36,413 nucleotides of DNA from an uncultured Gammaproteobacteria bacterium. Lineage in GTDB: Bacteria > Pseudomonadota > Gammaproteobacteria > Enterobacterales > Psychrobiaceae. Where the stretch lies: positions 1 through 36,413 of the forward strand of contig CAKZQF010000238.1 of assembly GCA_937139475.1 (NCBI GenBank), read 5' to 3'. The translations under genes and the position numbers were made by a program. The notes under the pieces were generated by a model. It was not told the DNA's origin. It ran no database searches and worked only from the letters and a program-made list of their open reading frames with translations. Shown piece by piece: positions 8,004 to 16,284 of the stretch. Position 1 is the stretch's first letter. Each line of letters starts with the position of its first letter.

Positions 8004-8042
8004 ATTTTGAACTTAGCCGGTATTCCCCGCTAAGTTCAAAAT
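8004..8042. repeat. Long perfect inverted repeat (14-bp arms)
   Basis: ATTTTGAACTTAGC at 8004-8017 is the exact complement of GCTAAGTTCAAAAT at 8029-8042. The 11-nt centre can add two more G-C pairs. It starts 25 bp after the ABM gene stop. There is no T run after either arm, so it is not a classical terminator; it could be a transcript-end stabilising hairpin or a dispersed repeat. The rest of 7979-8228 holds no gene that I can see. Confidence 0.75.
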
Positions 8043-8228
8043 AATCACCAACGCAACTACGTTTATCTGATTAATTCTCAAAATAGTTAAGCTAAGCAAT
8101 ATTAATTCATAAAAATTACCAAATATGCAGGGCTGACGGCTAGTGAGCGTCCTCTTTTTACGATAGACTTAAACGCTATTTTATCGCAAAGTCCTTTAAC
8201 AAATACTAGCTAGTGGTGCATAAACCTA

Positions 8229-9977
8229 ATGAAAGAGAATATCCAACAATTACTTGAACAAACCGTCGACATTCTAAAGCAGGAAGCAATCTTGCCACAG
8301 GACGCTACGCCGCGTATTCAGGTAGACCGAACCAAGGATAAATCTCACGGTGATTTTGCCACTAATTTAGCGCTTATGACGGCAAAACCAGCGGGTAAAA
8401 ATCCACGTGAATTAGCGCAACTTATTTGCCAGCATTTACCTGACTCGTCGGTTATTGCAAAGACTGAAATTGCGGGCCCCGGCTTTATTAACTTTTTCGT
8501 CGCTGATAACGCACTAACCGATCAGTTAGAAGCCGCTTACCAAGATGCTAACTTGAGCATCAGCAAAGTCGAAAAGTCACAAACTATCGTCGTTGACTAC
8601 AGCGCGCCAAACCTTGCTAAAGAAATGCATGTTGGTCACCTACGTTCAGCGATTATCGGTGACAGTGTCGTTCGCACGTTAGAGTTTTTAGGCCATAAAG
8701 TCATTCGCCAAAACCATGTAGGTGATTGGGGCACACAGTTTGGTATGCTACTAACCTATATGGAACGCCTACAACAGCAAGATGGCGAAATTTCAATGGA
8801 ATTGCATAACCTAGAGCAATTCTACCGTGCCGCGAAAAAATGTTTTGACGAAGATGAATCATTTTCTACGCGCGCTCGTGAGCTGGTTGTAAAATTACAA
8901 TCGGGTGATGCGCAATGTAAAGCACTATGGCAGCAGTTTATCGATATTTCACTAAGCCATTGTCAAGATACCTATGACCGTCTCGGTGTTAGCTTAACAC
9001 GTGAAGATGTGATGGCTGAGAGTGCATACAACGACATGTTAGCTGGCGTAGTTGATTCATTAACCGAGCAAGGCTTACTCGTTGAAAATGATGGCGCAAA
9101 GTGTGTCTTCCTTGATCAATTCAAAGGTAAAAATGACGAGCCTTTACCTATTATCATTCAAAAGACTGGTGGCGGTTTCTTATATGCAACCACTGATATG
9201 GCCGCGACTCGCTACCGTAACGATGTGTTAAATGCTGACCGCGTACTTTACTTCGTCGATGCTCGTCAAAGCCTTCATTTCCAACAAATCTTTGCCTTAG
9301 CCAAGAAAGCTAACTTTGCGCGTGAAGAAATGTCGCTAGAACACATGGCATTTGGCACCGTGATGGGTGAAGACGGCAAACCATTTAAAACCCGCTCTGG
9401 TGAAGTGGCTAAACTAGCTGATCTACTCACTGAAGCTCAGCAACGTGCTTTTGACTTGGTAAAATCAAAGAATCCAGATATGGACTCAGCGCTACTCAAA
9501 GAGATTGGCGATGTAGTCGGTATTTCTGCGGTTAAATACGCTGATTTATCTAAAGCCCGTACCAGTGATTATACTTTCAGTTTTGACAGCATGTTGAGCT
9601 TTGAAGGGAATACGGCGCCGTATATTCTTTATGCCTACACACGTGTTTCAAGTGTATTTGCCAAAGCTGGTGTTGATGCCAACAACCTGCAAGGCCAATT
9701 CAGCCTCGACACGGAACAGGAAAAGGCCCTTGGTACTAAATTAATGCAGTTTAGTGACGCAGTTAATAACGTAGCGAGCAAGGGACTTCCACATGTTATG
9801 TGTACCTATTTGTTTGAACTGGCAGGTACTTTCTCTAGCTTCTATGAAGCATGCCCAATTTTAGTAGGTGAAGATGAAGCCGTTAAGCAAAGTCGCTTAA
9901 AACTTGCCGCTTTAACAGCAAAAACTTTAAAGCAGGGCTTATCGTTACTCGGTATTGATACACTGGAGCGCATGTAG
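8229..9977 (+). CDS. argS: Arginyl-tRNA synthetase
   Basis: 582-residue class I aminoacyl-tRNA synthetase that charges tRNA-Arg; E. coli ArgRS has 577. The N-terminal domain with HGDFATNLA (about residues 40-48) is the ArgRS-specific tRNA-binding region. The HIGH signature appears as HVGH at 134-137 in KEMHVGHLRSAI. KPFKTRSGEVAKL replaces the canonical KMSKS loop, as usual for this enzyme. The C-terminal DALR anticodon domain ends in TLERM, matching the family's terminal RM. The ATG at 8229 lacks a clear Shine-Dalgarno but agrees with family length. It is followed after 3 bp by the SPOR-domain gene, an arrangement also seen in Shewanella and Vibrio. Confidence 0.98.
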   Translation: MKENIQQLLEQTVDILKQEAILPQDATPRIQVDRTKDKSHGDFATNLALMTAKPAGKNPRELAQLICQHLPDSSVIAKTEIAGPGFINFFVADNALTDQLEAAYQDANLSISKVEKSQTIVVDYSAPNLAKEMHVGHLRSAIIGDSVVRTLEFLGHKVIRQNHVGDWGTQFGMLLTYMERLQQQDGEISMELHNLEQFYRAAKKCFDEDESFSTRARELVVKLQSGDAQCKALWQQFIDISLSHCQDTYDRLGVSLTREDVMAESAYNDMLAGVVDSLTEQGLLVENDGAKCVFLDQFKGKNDEPLPIIIQKTGGGFLYATTDMAATRYRNDVLNADRVLYFVDARQSLHFQQIFALAKKANFAREEMSLEHMAFGTVMGEDGKPFKTRSGEVAKLADLLTEAQQRAFDLVKSKNPDMDSALLKEIGDVVGISAVKYADLSKARTSDYTFSFDSMLSFEGNTAPYILYAYTRVSSVFAKAGVDANNLQGQFSLDTEQEKALGTKLMQFSDAVNNVASKGLPHVMCTYLFELAGTFSSFYEACPILVGEDEAVKQSRLKLAALTAKTLKQGLSLLGIDTLERM

Positions 9978-9980
9978 TTA

Positions 9981-10535
9981 ATGGCTGACCATGCAAAAAA
10001 AGGCCGCCCTAAAAAGCCGACAAGGGCTAAGGGTGGCAAAGCCAAACAAGCCACTCATAGCCCTAAACCGCGTTTGTGGTTAATGCTTATTGTGGTGCTC
10101 GTTATATGCGCTGGCTTTGGCTACTTTCTGTTTTATATTGACGGCAGTGCTGAGAAAGTCACTAACACACCAGTACAAAATAAGCCGAGTATCAAACAAA
10201 GCAAGCCACTGCCCAAGGCGCCATCTGAATCTTGGGATTATGAAAAGCTTGACCAGAAAGAAATTGAAGTTGAGTTGCCTGAGCAACAACAAAATACCCG
10301 CCCTTACCGTTTGCAATGTGGCAGCTTTAAAACCATGACACAAGCCGACAGTATGAAAGCTAAAATCGCTTTTCAGGGGTTTGAGTCATTTATTAAAAAG
10401 GTTCAGGGGAAAACATCACCCTGGTATCAAGTTTACCTTGGCCCATTTGAGCGCAAGCGCAGTGCAGAAGCAGCGCGCCACAAACTACAACGTGCCGGCT
10501 TAAATTATTGCCAGATATTCCTCTGGCAAGGCTAA
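9981..10535 (+). CDS. ftsN: FtsN-like cell division protein (SPOR domain, bitopic membrane protein)
   Basis: 184 residues. A short, very basic cytoplasmic N-terminus (KKGRPKKPTRAKGGKAK) precedes one membrane segment at about 31-53. A Pro/Lys/Gln-rich periplasmic linker follows, and then a C-terminal SPOR domain (about 108-184) beginning YRLQCGSFKTM and containing WYQVYLGPF. SPOR domains bind denuded septal glycan; FtsN triggers septal peptidoglycan synthesis. The protein is shorter than E. coli FtsN (319 aa), mainly in the linker. Its place between argS and hslVU matches ftsN in related gammaproteobacteria, where E. coli has priA-cytR-ftsN-hslVU. Other SPOR proteins (DedD, DamX) are less likely given the locus. 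Confidence 0.85.
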   Translation: MADHAKKGRPKKPTRAKGGKAKQATHSPKPRLWLMLIVVLVICAGFGYFLFYIDGSAEKVTNTPVQNKPSIKQSKPLPKAPSESWDYEKLDQKEIEVELPEQQQNTRPYRLQCGSFKTMTQADSMKAKIAFQGFESFIKKVQGKTSPWYQVYLGPFERKRSAEAARHKLQRAGLNYCQIFLWQG

Positions 10536-10544
10536 TCAGACAAC

Positions 10545-10570
10545 CACCGCATATGTCACAATATGCGGTG
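10545..10570 (+). terminator. Probable terminator after ftsN
   Basis: Perfect 10-bp stem CACCGCATAT / ATATGCGGTG with loop GTCACA, starting 9 bp after the ftsN stop and followed by ACTTTTAC. The T run is short, so termination may be incomplete. Confidence 0.6.
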
Positions 10571-10596
10571 ACTTTTACTCCCACTTTTAACTCTCC

Positions 10597-10624
10597 CTTG
10601 AAAAAAGCAATTTAATCCCCATAA
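10597..10624 (+). promoter_or_regulatory. Sigma-32 (heat shock) promoter of hslVU
   Basis: CTTGAAA at 10597-10603, preceded by TCTCC, then a 13-bp spacer, then CCCCATAA at 10617-10624. This closely matches the E. coli RpoH consensus (CTTGAA, 13-15 bp, CCCCATnT). It lies about 100 bp before hslV, the classic heat-shock protease operon. A palindrome CTATCGATAG (10630-10639) lies at the predicted start of the leader. Confidence 0.85.
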
Positions 10625-10726
10625 CTTATCTATCGATAGTTTCTTGTGCTAACCCACAATCGAAACACTTAATTTTCTAGGCCTTATTCCAATTAACTAA
10701 GTGCCAACTAACTAAGAGGACAGATA

Positions 10727-11266
10727 ATGACTACGATTGTATCTGTACGCCGCGAAGGCAAAGTAGTAATCGCAGGTGACGGTCAAGTTTCATTAGGAAA
10801 CACCGTAATGAAAGGTAATGCGCGTAAAGTTCGCCGCCTTTACAACAATAAAGTACTTGCCGGATTTGCAGGCGGCACTGCCGATGCTTTTACTCTTTTT
10901 GAGCGCTTTGAAGCCAAGCTGGAAATGCACCAGGGCCATCTAACAAAAGCGGCAGTAGAGCTGGCTAAAGACTGGCGAACCGACAGAGGCTTACGCAAGC
11001 TAGAAGCACTGTTAGCAGTTGCAGACAGCGAAGCATCACTCATTATCACGGGTAATGGCGACGTTATTCAGCCGGAGAATGATTTAATAGCCATTGGCTC
11101 TGGTGGCCCATTTGCGCAAGCAGCAGCAACGGCACTACTTGAAAATACCGAGTTAAACGCCAACGATATTGCGACACGCGCTTTAACCATTGCCGGTAAC
11201 ATCTGTGTATTCACCAACGGTCATCATACGGTAGAAACCCTTGATGCTAACGAGTCGGAAAAATAG
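10727..11266 (+). CDS. hslV: HslV (ClpQ) protease subunit
   Basis: 179 residues of the proteasome beta-subunit fold. After removal of Met1, Thr2 (MTTIVSVRR) becomes the N-terminal nucleophile; GDGQVSLGNTVMKG and AGFAGGTADAF are conserved family segments. HslV forms the double-hexamer proteolytic chamber gated by the HslU ATPase and degrades misfolded and regulatory proteins in the cytoplasm. AGAGGA lies about 8 nt before the ATG. hslU begins 10 bp after its stop; both follow a sigma-32 promoter, so heat-shock induction is expected. Confidence 0.98.
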   Translation: MTTIVSVRREGKVVIAGDGQVSLGNTVMKGNARKVRRLYNNKVLAGFAGGTADAFTLFERFEAKLEMHQGHLTKAAVELAKDWRTDRGLRKLEALLAVADSEASLIITGNGDVIQPENDLIAIGSGGPFAQAAATALLENTELNANDIATRALTIAGNICVFTNGHHTVETLDANESEK

Positions 11267-11276
11267 AGAGAAAATT

Positions 11277-12605
11277 ATGTCACAAATGACTCCAAGAGAA
11301 ATCGTATCTGAGTTAGATGCCCACATCATTGGCCAAAGCGATGCCAAGCGCGCTGTTTCTATTGCACTACGTAATCGCTGGCGCCGTATGCAACTTAATG
11401 ACGAATTACGTCAAGAAGTTACCCCAAAAAATATTTTAATGATTGGACCAACCGGTGTTGGTAAAACCGAAATTGCTCGTCGCCTCGCTAAATTAGCCAA
11501 CGCGCCATTTATTAAGGTAGAAGCGACTAAATTTACCGAGGTCGGTTACGTTGGTAAAGAAGTGGATCAAATCATTCGTGATTTGGCGGATGTGTCTCTA
11601 AAGATCACCCGTGAACAGCAAATGAGTAAAGTACGTTTTGCCGCTGAAGAAGCTGCTGAAGAGCGTATTTTAGATGCCTTGTTGCCTCCAGCACGTACTG
11701 GTTTTGAAGAAGACAGCACCACAGCTGATTCAAATACCCGTCAGGTTTTCCGTAAAAAACTACGCGAAGGCAAATTAGATGATAAAGAAGTTGAAATGGA
11801 TATTGCAGCACCTCAAGTGGGTGTTGAAATAATGGCTCCTCCAGGCATGGAAGAGATGACCAACCAACTGCAAGGGATGTTCCAAAACCTAAATAACACG
11901 CCGACCAAAAAGCGTAAGTTAAAAATCAAAGACGCCCTAAAATTAGCTCAAGAAGAAGAAGCTGCGAAGCTGGTCAATCAAGAAGATTTAAAAGATCAAG
12001 CAATTGAGATGGCCGAGCAACACGGTATTGTGTTTATTGATGAAATAGACAAAATCTGTAAGCGTGGCGAAGCCTCAGGCCCAGATGTTTCCCGTGAAGG
12101 TGTTCAGCGTGACTTACTGCCATTAATTGAAGGCTGTACCGTATCGACTAAGCACGGCATGATAAAGACTGACCATATCTTGTTTATTACCTCTGGCGCA
12201 TTCCAGGTGGCTAAACCGTCTGACTTAATTCCCGAGTTACAAGGTCGTCTACCAATTCGTGTTGAGTTAAGTGCATTAAGCAGCGAAGATTTCATTCGAA
12301 TTCTGACTGAACCGAATGCATCGCTAACAGAACAACATAAAGCACTATTAGCAACTGAAGGTGTGGATATTGAATTTAGTGAAGATGGCATCAAGCGTAT
12401 CGCTGAAGCCGCCTGGCAAGTCAATGAACGTACCGAGAATATTGGTGCTCGCCGCCTACACACGGTATTAGAGCGTTTAATGGAAGACATTTCTTATCAT
12501 GCTTCTGATCGCTCTGGAGATTCCATTACTATAGATGCCGCTTTCGTTAATAAATACCTTGGCGATCTAGTAGAAAACGAAGACTTAAGTCGCTTTATTC
12601 TGTAA
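11277..12605 (+). CDS. hslU: HslU (ClpY) ATPase subunit of the HslVU protease
   Basis: 442 residues from the ATG at 11277 (GAGAG about 6 nt upstream), as in E. coli (443). An in-frame TTG at 11241 inside hslV is not a credible start. AAA+ unfoldase: Walker A GPTGVGKT at 57-64, an intermediate domain (about 110-245), Walker B IVFIDEIDKIC near 250, and the sensor/arginine region NERTENIGARRLHTVLE near 390. The C-terminus EDLSRFIL matches the conserved tail that docks between HslV subunits. It is cotranscribed with hslV. Confidence 0.98.
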   Translation: MSQMTPREIVSELDAHIIGQSDAKRAVSIALRNRWRRMQLNDELRQEVTPKNILMIGPTGVGKTEIARRLAKLANAPFIKVEATKFTEVGYVGKEVDQIIRDLADVSLKITREQQMSKVRFAAEEAAEERILDALLPPARTGFEEDSTTADSNTRQVFRKKLREGKLDDKEVEMDIAAPQVGVEIMAPPGMEEMTNQLQGMFQNLNNTPTKKRKLKIKDALKLAQEEEAAKLVNQEDLKDQAIEMAEQHGIVFIDEIDKICKRGEASGPDVSREGVQRDLLPLIEGCTVSTKHGMIKTDHILFITSGAFQVAKPSDLIPELQGRLPIRVELSALSSEDFIRILTEPNASLTEQHKALLATEGVDIEFSEDGIKRIAEAAWQVNERTENIGARRLHTVLERLMEDISYHASDRSGDSITIDAAFVNKYLGDLVENEDLSRFIL

Positions 12606-12621
12606 ATATTAATACATTGGT

Positions 12622-12657
12622 GGTAGCATTCTAGTTAAGGCAGACTAGGATGTTACC
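12622..12657. repeat. Imperfect hairpin between hslU and the DUF971 gene
   Basis: GGTAGCATTCTAGT (12622-12635) pairs along 14 positions with ACTAGGATGTTACC (12644-12657), two of them G-U, around loop TAAGGCAG. No T run follows, so it could be a processing or stability element, or a weak terminator for hslVU. Confidence 0.5.
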
Positions 12658-12737
12658 CACTTGACAATTATCAACCTCAAAAAAGATAGCTCTCATTATA
12701 ATACGCTCGTGTATCACTCCGCTTGGTGATTGAACGT

Positions 12738-13112
12738 ATGAACCGTATAGTTAAGATTCATCAACATCACACTTCTTCCTTATTAGAAATACATTTTTCT
12801 GACGGCTTTAACGCGTTTATCTCCTATGAGTTACTGCGGGTTTACTCTCCTTGTTCATCACCAGAACATCACTTTAGCCAGAGCGCGCCACTAGTATGTG
12901 ACAAAGCATTTGTGCGTTTAATCGATGTACAGCTAACACAAGATGGTGCGTCATTCTATTTTGATGATGGTCACCGAAGCAGACTTTATGCGCCAGATTA
13001 TCTTTATCATCTATGTAAAGAACAAGACGAACTGTGGCTGAGTTATTTGAATCGCTCAAAGATTGCCAAACAGGCACGAAACGATTCAATTATCTGCTTG
13101 CAGTTAGGCTAA
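12738..13112 (+). CDS. DUF971 protein (gamma-butyrobetaine hydroxylase-like N-terminal domain family)
   Basis: 124 residues from the ATG at 12738; TTG and GTG codons slightly upstream (12723, 12726) are possible but less likely. Recognisable family features are the N-terminal strand pair around LLEIHFSDGFNAFISYELLRVYSP and the later segment YFDDGHRSRLYAPDYLYHLC. DUF971 occurs alone in many proteobacteria next to hslU (also in Pseudomonas) and as the N-terminal domain of gamma-butyrobetaine dioxygenases. The standalone protein lacks the dioxygenase domain and has no known reaction. A TATAAT at 12697-12702 could give it its own promoter, although the matching -35 is poor. Confidence 0.85.
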   Translation: MNRIVKIHQHHTSSLLEIHFSDGFNAFISYELLRVYSPCSSPEHHFSQSAPLVCDKAFVRLIDVQLTQDGASFYFDDGHRSRLYAPDYLYHLCKEQDELWLSYLNRSKIAKQARNDSIICLQLG

Positions 13113-13210
13113 TTTAAGCTATTCCACTGCGTGCGATAACGAAAATAACACTTCACATATTCAATACTTAAGCTAGAATTTAACTGTTAACTTTTCTTTT
13201 GGAGCTCAGC

Positions 13211-13696
13211 ATGCAATACAATACGTCAGAACTGTGTGATATGTACCTCGATAGTGTCGATGTAGTAGAACCGATGTTTGCCAATTTTGGCGGTCGCAAT
13301 TCATTTGGCGGCGAAGTGACGACGGTAAAATGCCATGAAGCCAACGGTTTGATACGTGATATAGTCGCGCGCAACGGCGAAGGAAAAGTATTAATTGTCG
13401 ACGGCGGTGGCTCATTACGTCGCGCCTTAGTTGATTTAGAAATAGCAGAAATTGCCTTGGACAATGGTTGGGAAGGCATTATCGTTTACGGTTGTATTCG
13501 TGACGTAGACTTTATCGATGAATTAGAAATAGGGATTCAAGCATTAGCTTCGATTCCAGTGTTAGCCAGCGACAATAGCGATGGTGAGATTGATACGCCA
13601 GTTAACTTTGGCGGCGTCACGTTTCTGCCAGAAGATCACATTTATGCCGACTCTACTGGTATTATCCTATCCCCAGAGCCTCTTGATATCGAGTAG
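13211..13696 (+). CDS. rraA: RraA, regulator of RNase E activity
   Basis: 161 residues from the ATG at 13211, which has GGAG about 6 nt upstream; the length equals E. coli RraA. It begins MQYNTSELCDMYLD and contains VDGGGSLRRALVD and VYGCIRDVDFIDELEIGI, typical of the RraA/methyltransferase-like swivelling fold. RraA trimers bind the C-terminal scaffold of RNase E and inhibit it. Members outside enterics may instead act as oxaloacetate decarboxylase or HMG aldolase-like enzymes, but similarity to true RraA is high. In E. coli rraA is near menA and hslVU, so its place shortly after hslVU is conserved. Confidence 0.95.
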   Translation: MQYNTSELCDMYLDSVDVVEPMFANFGGRNSFGGEVTTVKCHEANGLIRDIVARNGEGKVLIVDGGGSLRRALVDLEIAEIALDNGWEGIIVYGCIRDVDFIDELEIGIQALASIPVLASDNSDGEIDTPVNFGGVTFLPEDHIYADSTGIILSPEPLDIE

Positions 13697-13703
13697 CCCA
13701 ATG

Positions 13704-13726
13704 GCGTGAGGACATTGTCCTTGCGC
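13704..13726 (+). terminator. Possible terminator hairpin after rraA
   Basis: GCGTGAGGAC / GTCCTTGCGC form a 10-bp stem with two G-U pairs and loop ATT, 7 bp after the rraA stop. The downstream sequence is not T-rich, so function as a terminator is uncertain. Confidence 0.35.
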
Positions 13727-13775
13727 TCGCAATTCCGTTAAAATAGCCTCCCCTGCATTCCTTAATGGAAAAGTA

Positions 13776-14831
13776 ATGACTCATTTAATAACTGCTGATC
13801 GTGATTATTTGGCTAGCTATCTAAAGCCTCGCCCCAACGAAAGAAAAGTTGGCCAGCAAGTCAAACTAGTCGATAACGATAATCTCTCCGACTCTTTAAA
13901 AGACCTCCAGCAAAGCGGTGCCAAATTTGTTTTGCTAGGCATACCTGAAGATATTGGCCCGCGCGCTAATTTAGGTAAAGGCGGAGCAGATTTAGGCTGG
14001 CATGCCTTTCTCAATAATTTTGTAAACCTACAACACAACGAATTTATTAAGAGCGATGAGTTAATCTTACTTGGCCATATTGAGTGTGATGATTTGCAAC
14101 GTCACAGTCAGACGTTGGATTTGAGCGATCAACAAGGGCTTGCTGCACTGCGTATGCTCGTAGAGCAACTCGATAAGCGTGTTAGTGATGTGATTGAGCT
14201 TATTGGTCAAAGCCAGCTTATTCCTATTGTGATTGGAGGCGGTCATAATAACGCCTTACCTATCCTACAAGGTATGTCCAAAGCTCAGAACCAGCCACTA
14301 GCTGTCGTTAATCTCGACCCACACACTGACTTTAGACTGCTTGAAGGAAGGCATAGTGGCAATGGATTTAGTTATGCCGCCAAGCAACAGGTGATGAGCC
14401 ATTATTTCTCGCTGGGGATGCATGAGCTAAAAAACTCAAGCAAAAACCTGGCAAGCCTCAAGCAATATGATTTTCCTTTTGTGAGTTTTCAGCAAATTGT
14501 CAACTATCGTGAGTTCAGCTTCGAGCAGGCAATTACCCAGGCGACAGACTATTTGGATGCCAGCGAGCAGCCAATTGGTATTGAACTAGATTTGGATTGT
14601 ATTTCTTACATGCCTGCAAGCGCTTATACCAATGCAGGGTTTAGTCTTAGTGACGCCCAATACTATATTCATCGCATCGCTCAATTGAAACGAAGCTGCT
14701 ATTTACACTTAGCAGAAGGAGCGCCCTGTCAGCACCCAGCAGGGCTAGAGGCCGGAATGAGTGATATAGGACAAGGGCTAGCTAATCTAGTGTGTAGCTT
14801 CATTCAAACAAAGCAACGAGCTACTTTTTGA
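13776..14831 (+). CDS. Arginase-superfamily hydrolase, formimidoylglutamase-like
   Basis: 351 residues of the ureohydrolase (arginase/agmatinase/HutG) fold. The binuclear manganese ligands are visible: His in IGGGHNNALP, the NLDPHTDFR box, and the ELDLDC pair; the later LAEGAP matches the family's active-site Glu. N-terminal GIPEDIGPRANLGKGGAD and LEGRHSGNGFSYA resemble the formimidoylglutamase-type branch common in Bacteroidetes rather than the Vibrio/Pseudomonas HutG I compared from memory. The likely reaction is hydrolysis of N-formimidoyl-glutamate or a related guanidino/amidino compound. No other histidine-utilisation gene lies nearby, so the substrate is unproven. GGAAAAG lies before the ATG. 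The 3' end overlaps the convergent solute-binding protein gene by 11 bp. Confidence 0.78.
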   Translation: MTHLITADRDYLASYLKPRPNERKVGQQVKLVDNDNLSDSLKDLQQSGAKFVLLGIPEDIGPRANLGKGGADLGWHAFLNNFVNLQHNEFIKSDELILLGHIECDDLQRHSQTLDLSDQQGLAALRMLVEQLDKRVSDVIELIGQSQLIPIVIGGGHNNALPILQGMSKAQNQPLAVVNLDPHTDFRLLEGRHSGNGFSYAAKQQVMSHYFSLGMHELKNSSKNLASLKQYDFPFVSFQQIVNYREFSFEQAITQATDYLDASEQPIGIELDLDCISYMPASAYTNAGFSLSDAQYYIHRIAQLKRSCYLHLAEGAPCQHPAGLEAGMSDIGQGLANLVCSFIQTKQRATF

Positions 14832-15615
14832 TTGGGTCTGACATGATTGGTAGGTCATCATAGACCTGCCAGCGATCACGTAAGCGTTGCAGTTCACCGC
14901 TATCTTCTAGATGCTTATAGGCAAGCCTAAATCGCTGCACTAACTCTATATCACTACTTTGGCTATAGGCAATAGCCAGATCGTTATTCAATTCTGGAAC
15001 ATCTGCCAGCTTAATCAATTGTGAAAAGTCAAATTCAGCGCTCATGGTTAGTTGTTTTAAGACCAATTCTGAACTGACGAGAATATCGGTCCGTCCTTTA
15101 AACAACATACCAAGTGACTGTTGATCACGTGTCGTATAATGGATATTACGATAGCCATTATTTTTGACGTAATCAGCAGAGTTATATGATTTAGAGACTG
15201 CAACCCGATATTTTTTTAATTGCTCGATTGAGTTCACTGGCTGTGAAAACTTTGAGCGTAATCCCCAGACAAAAAAACGCTCTGATTTTACCTTGCCAAT
15301 CCAATGGAATTTATCATACCGAGCGCTCGTTTTTGCCATTGAATATATTAGGGTGTTCGGGCGACTTAAGCCAATACGATAGGCTCTTGCCCAAGGAAGT
15401 ACCCTAATGTCTGAGGTCTCATTTGTTATATCAAACAGCCGGTTAACTATTTCGGTAGCAAAGCCACCCAGCGAACCGTCATGATTTTTAATTTGAAACG
15501 GGGCTAAATATTCTGTGACAACCTTGATATCTTTCGCAGTACTTGAGGCACTAAAGCTTGCAGCAACAATCGCCAGCGCAGTGCTAAATAATAAATAATG
15601 AAAGATACTTCTCAT
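14821..15615 (-). CDS. Periplasmic solute-binding protein, family 3 (amino-acid type)
   Basis: 264 residues. A Sec signal peptide is clear (hydrophobic core LLFSTALAIVAASFSA, probable cleavage near STAKD, residues 26-29). The mature part starts IKVVTEYLAPFQIK, followed by GGFATEIVNRLF and VLPWARAY, which is the usual opening of bacterial family 3 binding proteins. There is no transporter permease or ATPase beside it, nor a sensor domain fused to it. Orphan proteins of this type are frequent in Alteromonadales and their ligands are mostly unknown. The convergent overlap with the arginase-like gene says nothing about function. Confidence 0.8.
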   Translation of the reverse strand: MRSIFHYLLFSTALAIVAASFSASSTAKDIKVVTEYLAPFQIKNHDGSLGGFATEIVNRLFDITNETSDIRVLPWARAYRIGLSRPNTLIYSMAKTSARYDKFHWIGKVKSERFFVWGLRSKFSQPVNSIEQLKKYRVAVSKSYNSADYVKNNGYRNIHYTTRDQQSLGMLFKGRTDILVSSELVLKQLTMSAEFDFSQLIKLADVPELNNDLAIAYSQSSDIELVQRFRLAYKHLEDSGELQRLRDRWQVYDDLPIMSDPIKK

Positions 15616-15654
15616 ATAAACAAGGGACTCTAGACCGCTATAAAATTGACCAAG

Positions 15655-16122
15655 TTATCCTACCATATAAGTTCCGGTACCAAACGCTATATGATCACCT
15701 TTTTCATTGTGTAGCTCCATTCTCGCCACCGCCACTTTATTGCCCGCTCTAATCACAGTCGCCGTTGCGGTGAACTCTGTACCACGTCCCGGACGTAAAT
15801 AATCGACTCTTAAATCGATAGTGCCAAGATTTTGAATTTTTTGTTTTACCGCTTCAAGTGTAACGACGTCCATATCCTCCAAGACCTGATTAAACACAAT
15901 CATGCCACCCGCGACATCAAGCATCGTTGCCGTAACACCACCATGCAAAATGCCATGAAGTACATTACCAACGAGCTCCGGCTTCATTGTTATCTTAAGC
16001 TCAATCGCGTCTTGCCCAAATTGGGCTATTGTCAAACCAATAAGTTGATGAAATGGCATTTGATTTTCAAATAAATTTGCCAACATTTCACGCACTTGAT
16101 CCTTACTTATTTCTGCGCTCAT
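15655..16122 (-). CDS. yigI: YigI-type hotdog thioesterase
   Basis: 155 residues from the ATG at 16122, with AGGA 6 nt upstream; a TTG two codons earlier is not preferred. E. coli YigI is also 155 aa. The hotdog-fold PaaI-like core has LHGILHGGVTATMLDVAGG around residues 56-74, where the HGG region and Asp form the acyl-CoA thioesterase active site. The C-terminal part has VDYLRPGRGTEF and ARMELHNEKGDHIAFGTGTYMV. It probably hydrolyses medium- or long-chain acyl-CoA in the cytoplasm. It is divergent from recQ; E. coli has yigI-pldA-recQ, so this is the same neighbourhood without pldA. Confidence 0.87.
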   Translation of the reverse strand: MSAEISKDQVREMLANLFENQMPFHQLIGLTIAQFGQDAIELKITMKPELVGNVLHGILHGGVTATMLDVAGGMIVFNQVLEDMDVVTLEAVKQKIQNLGTIDLRVDYLRPGRGTEFTATATVIRAGNKVAVARMELHNEKGDHIAFGTGTYMVG

Positions 16123-16284
16123 AATCAATCCTGTGTTTTATTTAAGCACCCAGTCTAGGTAATACAGTTGATTTAAACAAGCATTTTAATGAGACAATTA
16201 TCCGCGTCTAGATTAAACTATGCGCTTAGCAATTTACTCTATCCCATAACAAGAAGCGATCCCGTGGCCCCATTAGAGCAACCG

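Noticed and set aside
12661..12702. TTGACA (12661-12666) with TATAAT (12697-12702) as one promoter
   Set aside because: The 30-bp spacing is incompatible with sigma-70; only the TATAAT alone is kept as weak evidence.
16189..16284. Longer recQ start at ATG 16189 (and GTG 16264)
   Set aside because: Not excluded, but the extra residues lack similarity to RecQ and there is no ribosome binding site at 16189; kept as alternatives.
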